A DNA stretch of 16,981 nucleotides, taken from the NCBI GenBank assembly GCA_021639365.1, contig JAJXHK010000035.1, forward strand, positions 5,631 to 22,611. The letters are read 5' to 3'. The notes beneath the pieces are model-generated. The model did not search any database. It was not told where the DNA came from and saw only the letters and a list, made by a program, of their open reading frames with translations. A program made the translations under genes and the position numbers. This DNA comes from Collinsella aerofaciens. GTDB lineage: Bacteria > Actinomycetota > Coriobacteriia > Coriobacteriales > Coriobacteriaceae. How positions within the stretch are numbered: position 1 is the first letter of the stretch; every line of letters begins with the position of its first letter. This document shows positions 12,595 to 16,981 of the stretch, in pieces.

Positions 12595-14256
12595 ATGATT
12601 GCAAAGACCATTCGCACCTGTTTTCCGATCGCTGCGGCTGCCGTTTCCGACAAGGCCGAGGAGATCAATAAGCTCAATGTCTTCCCCGTGCCCGACGGTG
12701 ACACCGGCACCAACATGTCGCTCACGCTCGCCTCGGTGACCAAGGAGCTTTCCGCCCTTCCCGCCGACGCCGACATGGAGGCCATCGCCGGCGCCATCAC
12801 CCACGGTTCCCTGATGGGCGCCCGCGGCAACTCCGGTGTCATCACCTCGCAGATCCTGCGCGGTGTGGCCGAGGGTCTCGTTTCTGCCGATGAGCCCATT
12901 ACGTCCGCCAACATCGCCTATGCGTTCCGCCGAGCCGTCAAGGTCGCCTTCCAGGCCGTCCGCAAGCCCATCGAGGGCACGATCCTCACGGTGCTGCGCG
13001 ATGTCTCGACCAAGGCCGACGAGTGCGAGAAGAAGAAGTTCTCGGCCGAGGACGCGCTCGACGCTATCGTCGTCGAGGCATATCAGTCTGTCGCCCGCAC
13101 GCCCGACCTGCTGCCCGTTCTGAAGGAGAACGGCGTGGTCGACTCCGGCGCCTTTGGCTTTGCTATTTTCCTTGAGAACTTTGTAGCCGCCGCTCTTGGC
13201 CGCAGCACCGTTGTCGAGGATTTCTCCGCCACGTTTGATTCCGCTGGCTCTGCCCGCGACGCGGCCCTTGGTCGTGTTGAGATCGAGGCCAACGACGATT
13301 GGGAGGGCTCGGAGTTCCGCTACTGCAACGAGTTCCTCTTTAAGGCCGACGCTCCCTTTGACGAGGACGAGTGCCTTAAGTTCCTGGGCTCCATGGGCGA
13401 CTGCGAGCTGCTCGTGGGTGCCTACCCCGACTACAAGATTCACGTGCACTCCAACACCCCCAACCTGGTGCTCGAGCACATGCTGCAGCTTGGTCAGATC
13501 TATGAGGTCTTTATCCATAATATGGAGATGGAGGCCCACGACCGTACCGCCAAGATCCACGAGGATCAGGAGAAGGCCGCCGAGCCCGCGAAGGCCCTGG
13601 GCTTTGTCGCCGTTGCCGCCGGTTCCGGCGAGGCCGACATCCTCAAGTCCCTCGGCGTCGACGTGATCGTGTCGGGTGGTCAGACCATGAACCCCTCGAC
13701 TGCAGATCTGCTGGGCGCCGTCGACCAGGTCAACGCGACCTCGGTCATCATCCTGCCCAATAACGGCAACATCCGCATGGCCGCCGAGGCCGCTGCCTCT
13801 GCCTGCACCGACAAGAAGGTCGCCGTCGTTCCCACCAAGACCGTTCCGCAGGCCTTCTCCGCGCTGTTCGCGGTCCTGCCCGATTCCGAGCTCGAGGATG
13901 CCGTCGCCGCTATGGTCGACGCCATCAGTGAGGTTCGCGATGGCGAGGTCACCCGTGCCGTGCGCGATTCCAGCGCCTCCGACGGCTCTCCGATTCACTC
14001 CGGTGACGTCATGGGTATCATTGCCGGCTCCATCGATGTGGTCGGCTCCGACGTGAAGCAGGTCACGCTCGATTGCATCAACCGAATGCAGGAGGAAGAG
14101 GAGGGCGACGCGCTGACGATTCTGGCCGGCGAGGAGCTGTCCGATGAGGCCTTCCAGGAGATTGTCGACGCCATTGAGGAGGCCCAGCCCGATCTGGAGA
14201 TTGACGCCCATCGTGGCGAGCAGCCGCTCTATCCCGTGATCTTCTCGATCGAGTAG
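12595..14256 (+). CDS. fakA: DAK2-domain fatty acid kinase, FakA/YloV-like
   Basis: This 553-aa protein has the FakA/YloV layout. The N-terminal DhaL-like (DAK2) ATP-binding domain shows NVFPVPDGDTGTNM (28-41, metal-binding D34 and D36) and GSLMGARGNSG (71-81), then SGAFGFAIFLENF. A middle domain contains KIHVHSNTP with H283 and H285, and the C-terminal domain (about 325-553) shows VSGGQTMNPST and ILPNNGNIRMAAEAA. FakA phosphorylates fatty acid held by a separate FakB (DegV-like) protein, making acyl-phosphate that feeds phospholipid synthesis through PlsX/PlsY. No FakB gene is in the window. The ribosome binding site GGAGAT (12579-12584) is 10 nt before the ATG. Dihydroxyacetone kinase is unlikely because the DhaK part is absent. 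Confidence 0.88.
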   Translation: MIAKTIRTCFPIAAAAVSDKAEEINKLNVFPVPDGDTGTNMSLTLASVTKELSALPADADMEAIAGAITHGSLMGARGNSGVITSQILRGVAEGLVSADEPITSANIAYAFRRAVKVAFQAVRKPIEGTILTVLRDVSTKADECEKKKFSAEDALDAIVVEAYQSVARTPDLLPVLKENGVVDSGAFGFAIFLENFVAAALGRSTVVEDFSATFDSAGSARDAALGRVEIEANDDWEGSEFRYCNEFLFKADAPFDEDECLKFLGSMGDCELLVGAYPDYKIHVHSNTPNLVLEHMLQLGQIYEVFIHNMEMEAHDRTAKIHEDQEKAAEPAKALGFVAVAAGSGEADILKSLGVDVIVSGGQTMNPSTADLLGAVDQVNATSVIILPNNGNIRMAAEAAASACTDKKVAVVPTKTVPQAFSALFAVLPDSELEDAVAAMVDAISEVRDGEVTRAVRDSSASDGSPIHSGDVMGIIAGSIDVVGSDVKQVTLDCINRMQEEEEGDALTILAGEELSDEAFQEIVDAIEEAQPDLEIDAHRGEQPLYPVIFSIE

Positions 14257-14266
14257 GCAACTGCCT

Positions 14267-16444
14267 ATGTCCGAACTGTGCTCCGTGCCGCGCGTCTCGG
14301 AGCGCTTTGCCCAGAGCAATGCGCTCGACGAGGATATCGCGCGACTCAAATATGTTTCGGGTAAACGTGAGGAGGCCCTTCGCCGTCTGGGAATTCGGAC
14401 GGTGGGGGACCTCCTTCTCCATATCCCTCATCGATACCTCGACTTTACGCGCTCCTGGTCCATCGAGATGGCGCCCATCGGTACCGTGTGCACCATCATC
14501 GCCACGGTCGACCGTATCGTCCAAAAGCAGCCGCGTCCGCGCATGCAGGTGACCGAGGTCTCACTCGTTGACGAGACGGGTGTACTGCAGGTCGCCTTTT
14601 TCCGCCAGCCCTGGATTGCCCAGCAGCTTAAGCAAGGCGACCGCCTGGCCGTGATGGGCAAGGTCGAGTTTGCCTACGGCTTTAAGCAGATGGCCTCGCC
14701 GCACTTTGAAAAGCTTGAGGAAGGGCGCGCCGCGGGCACTATCCTGCCGGTCCATTACGTGAGTGATGGCGTGAGCCAAGCGTGGATGCGCCGCATCGTA
14801 AGTGGCGCGCTCGAGGTCGTCGGCAATCCCTTTGATCCCATTCCGGCACGCTTACGCGTTAAACGTCGCCTGATGAGCAATGCTCGTGCGCTTCGATCGA
14901 TCCACTTTCCCTCGAGCATGGCTGAGCGCGATATCGCGCGCGCACGGCTTGCCTACGAGGAGTGCCTCTACCTGCAGCTGGCGCTGCGCCTGCGCAACGA
15001 CGGCGGCCTGGTCGATGTGGTGCCCTATGCCCACACCGCGGGCGAGCACCTGGCCGCGCTCAAGCAGGCCCTGCCGTTTTCGCTGAGCGACGAGCAGGAG
15101 GCCGCGTTCCAAGATATCCTGCTCGATATGTGCGATGGCGGGCGCGTGATGAACCGCCTGCTGCTGGGCGATGTCGGTACCGGCAAGACCGCCGTTGCCG
15201 CCTGCGCGCTGGCTGTGGCTGCCGATAGCGGCACGCAGGCCTGCGTTATGGCGCCCACGGGCGTGCTGGCGCGTCAATATGCCGATAAGACCGGCCCTCT
15301 GCTCTCGCAGGCTGGCATGACCTGGGCGCTCCTGACGGGCGCCACGCCGGCGGCCGAGCGCGAGCAGATCCATTCCCAGCTGGAATCGGGCGAGCTCGAT
15401 GTCCTCTTTGGCACCCACGCGGTGCTTTCGGATAACGTGGCGTTTAAGCATCTGTCGCTCGTGGTCATCGATGAGCAGCACCGGTTTGGCGTCGGCCAAC
15501 GTAACGCCCTGCGCGCTAAGGGCCCGGGTGCCGATCTGCTCGTTATGACGGCAACGCCCATCCCGCGTACGCTGGCGCTTTCGGTCTACGGCGATCTGGA
15601 CACGAGCATCATCCGCCATCGGCCCGTCCCTGGCGCTGGCGTGACGACACGCGTACTCACCGAGTCGAGCCGCGACCTTGCCTATGGCGCCATCCGCGAG
15701 GCGCATGAAAAGGGTCAGCAAGCCTACGTGATTTGCCCGCTCGTGGAGCCGAGTGACTCGGCCGATGAGTTGGAGGACGTTCCCGGTATCGCCCGCGACG
15801 ACGAGGGCCGCGTGGCGGTCCCCGTGCCGCTGCACGATACAGCGACCGAGCTCGACCGACTGCGCCTGGCGTTGCCGGGTCTTGCCATCGAGCGCCTTCA
15901 CGGCCGCATGCCAGCGGGGGAGAAGGACCAGGTTATCGATGCCTTCAAGCGTGGCGAGATCGACGTTCTCGTCTCGACTACGGTGGTCGAGGTGGGCGTC
16001 GACGTGCCCAACGCCACCGTCATGGTCATCGAGAATGGCGAGCGCTTTGGGTTGGCGGCCTTGCACCAGCTGCGCGGGCGCGTGGGCCGCGGCAGCGTGT
16101 CGGGTACGTGCCTGGTCATGACGCACTCCAAGGGCAATGGCGGCGCGTCGGCGGCACAAGACCGCCTCCAGTCACTCGAGAAGACCTCGGACGGCTTTAC
16201 GCTCGCCCAGATGGATCTGCGTTTGCGCCACGAGGGCGAGATTCTTGGCTACCGTCAGCATGGCGGCGCGACCCTGCGCTTTGTGGACCTGGACGCCGAC
16301 GAGGAATTGATCGAATGGGCCCATTTGGACGCGGTCGAGCTCTTGCGGTATGCTTGCAACCTTGACTCTGTGGCGACGCGCCCCCTACGCGATGCGGTCG
16401 CCATGCGGTATCGACATATCTTTAAGGAGGTCAGCGGAGGATGA
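14267..16444 (+). CDS. recG: ATP-dependent DNA helicase RecG
   Basis: RecG (725 aa) is a superfamily 2 translocase on double-stranded DNA that remodels stalled forks, D-loops and Holliday junctions. The N-terminal wedge/OB domain spans about residues 60-170 (GTVCTIIATVD, FFRQPWIAQQL). Motor motifs are clear: Walker A GDVGTGKT (301-308), DEQH box (402-405), TATPIPRTL, VVEVGVDVPNA (from 573) and QLRGRVGRG (601-609), then the C-terminal TRG-like hook. Between the two motor lobes, after YVICPLVEPSD, there is a longer acidic and Val/Pro-containing loop (about 497-530) than in many homologues. ATG 14267 comes 10 nt after the fakA stop without a clear ribosome binding site, so translation may depend on coupling. 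The stop overlaps rsmD by 4 nt. Confidence 0.96.
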   Translation: MSELCSVPRVSERFAQSNALDEDIARLKYVSGKREEALRRLGIRTVGDLLLHIPHRYLDFTRSWSIEMAPIGTVCTIIATVDRIVQKQPRPRMQVTEVSLVDETGVLQVAFFRQPWIAQQLKQGDRLAVMGKVEFAYGFKQMASPHFEKLEEGRAAGTILPVHYVSDGVSQAWMRRIVSGALEVVGNPFDPIPARLRVKRRLMSNARALRSIHFPSSMAERDIARARLAYEECLYLQLALRLRNDGGLVDVVPYAHTAGEHLAALKQALPFSLSDEQEAAFQDILLDMCDGGRVMNRLLLGDVGTGKTAVAACALAVAADSGTQACVMAPTGVLARQYADKTGPLLSQAGMTWALLTGATPAAEREQIHSQLESGELDVLFGTHAVLSDNVAFKHLSLVVIDEQHRFGVGQRNALRAKGPGADLLVMTATPIPRTLALSVYGDLDTSIIRHRPVPGAGVTTRVLTESSRDLAYGAIREAHEKGQQAYVICPLVEPSDSADELEDVPGIARDDEGRVAVPVPLHDTATELDRLRLALPGLAIERLHGRMPAGEKDQVIDAFKRGEIDVLVSTTVVEVGVDVPNATVMVIENGERFGLAALHQLRGRVGRGSVSGTCLVMTHSKGNGGASAAQDRLQSLEKTSDGFTLAQMDLRLRHEGEILGYRQHGGATLRFVDLDADEELIEWAHLDAVELLRYACNLDSVATRPLRDAVAMRYRHIFKEVSGG
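16424..16430 (+). promoter_or_regulatory. Ribosome binding site of rsmD within the recG end
   Basis: AAGGAGG (16424-16430) ends 10 nt before the rsmD ATG at 16441. A second GGAGG (16436-16440) directly abuts the ATG and is too close to be useful. Confidence 0.6.
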
Positions 16445-16981
16445 GAATCATCGGCGGCGAATGGCGCGGTCGTAAGATCGAGGAGCCCCGTGGTCGCGAT
16501 GTCACCCGCCCCACGACCGATCGTGTGCGCGAGGCATGCGCATCTATGGTCATGTCGGCATTCGACTTCGATCTTGACGAGGTCTGCGTGCTGGACGCCT
16601 TTGGCGGCTCCGGCGCTTTGGGTATCGAGATGCTCTCACGTGGTGCCCGCTCGCTCACGACGTTCGAGATCGATCGGAATGCCGCGCGGCTCATTACCAA
16701 GAATATCGAGTCGCTCTGCCGTGACCGTGCGCGTTGGCGCGTGGTAACGGGCGACATGCTGGCGAGTGCCTCGCGCGGTCGTGTGCCGGGCGGCCCCTTT
16801 GATCTGGTCCTGCTCGACCCGCCCTATGCTTTTGGTGCCGAGCCGGTCGAGGAACTGCTGCAGAACCTGGCTCAGCAGGGTCTGCTTGCACCTGGCGCTT
16901 ATGCCCTGTTTGAGCATGCCGCTGCTGATGCGGGCGCGCATCCGGCAGGCTTTGAGATCGTACGTGAGAAGCGCTACGGCA
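16441..16981 (+). CDS. rsmD: 16S rRNA (guanine(966)-N(2))-methyltransferase RsmD, 3' end cut by the window
   Basis: The frame starts at ATG 16441 (ATGA overlap with recG) and is open to the last base, so only the first 180 codons are visible. RsmD uses S-adenosylmethionine to methylate N2 of G966 in 16S rRNA on a late 30S intermediate. The N-terminus MRIIGGEWRGRKIEEP and RPTTDRVREA are family signatures. The cofactor motif is VLDAFGGSGALGIEMLSRGA, with Gly where most homologues have Ala in FAGSG. The catalytic DPPY motif follows LVLL, at about residues 126-129. A few C-terminal residues are probably missing. In related genomes coaD commonly follows rsmD; that cannot be seen here. Confidence 0.93.
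   Translation, partial: MRIIGGEWRGRKIEEPRGRDVTRPTTDRVREACASMVMSAFDFDLDEVCVLDAFGGSGALGIEMLSRGARSLTTFEIDRNAARLITKNIESLCRDRARWRVVTGDMLASASRGRVPGGPFDLVLLDPPYAFGAEPVEELLQNLAQQGLLAPGAYALFEHAAADAGAHPAGFEIVREKRYG

Noticed and set aside
12079..14349. 756-codon minus-strand open frame opposite the Asp23-like gene and fakA.
   Set aside because: It is a shadow of the same codon bias. It crosses the leader region and both genes, and no protein family is recognisable.

Overview
The window is a compact, GC-rich bacterial housekeeping region read entirely from the + strand. Gene content and order, the sequence character of the proteins (GC-rich codons, long Ala/Glu-rich IF-2 linker, acidic then basic N-terminus on the primary sigma factor) and a YloU-FakA-RecG-RsmD block suggest an actinobacterium of class Coriobacteriia, probably Collinsella or a close relative. 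This placement is inference from sequence character; no marker such as rRNA is present.

Region 1 (1-10180) is one long, tightly packed gene string: promoter and leader hairpin, then rimP, nusA, infB, rbfA, nrnA, truB, ribF and dnaG. Gaps are short or negative (rbfA/nrnA and ribF/dnaG overlap by 8 nt, truB/ribF by 4 nt). It joins ribosome maturation (RimP, RbfA), transcription elongation/termination (NusA), translation initiation (IF-2), nanoRNA turnover (NrnA), tRNA modification (TruB), flavin cofactor synthesis (RibF) and replication priming (DnaG). The largest gap (1864-1954) holds two hairpins and no gene; the ylxR gene often found there in other bacteria is absent.

Region 2 (10181-11690) is rpoD, the primary sigma factor, with its own extended -10 type promoter in the dnaG-rpoD gap and a strong hairpin terminator after it. 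The dnaG-rpoD pair of the classical macromolecular synthesis operon is therefore attached to the end of the nusA-infB operon.

Region 3 (11691-12210) is the only sizeable stretch without protein genes. It holds a 56-nt REP/MITE-like inverted repeat, a near-consensus promoter, two identical tRNA-Asn(GTT) genes each followed by a terminator hairpin, and the leader of the next operon with a small hairpin next to the ribosome binding site.

Region 4 (12211-16981) is a second operon: an Asp23/Gls24 (YloU-like) protein, a FakA-like DAK2 fatty acid kinase, RecG helicase and the start of rsmD, which is cut by the window end. The order resembles the yloU-yloV-...-recG region of Bacillus.

I found no phage, CRISPR, toxin-antitoxin or defence system, and no clearly new protein system. 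The most unusual items are a promoter followed directly by a terminator-like hairpin ahead of rimP-nusA (possible NusA autoregulation), a Cys3His metal-site-like tail on NusA, the REP-like element, and a second tRNA-Asn that seems to lie behind a terminator without its own promoter.
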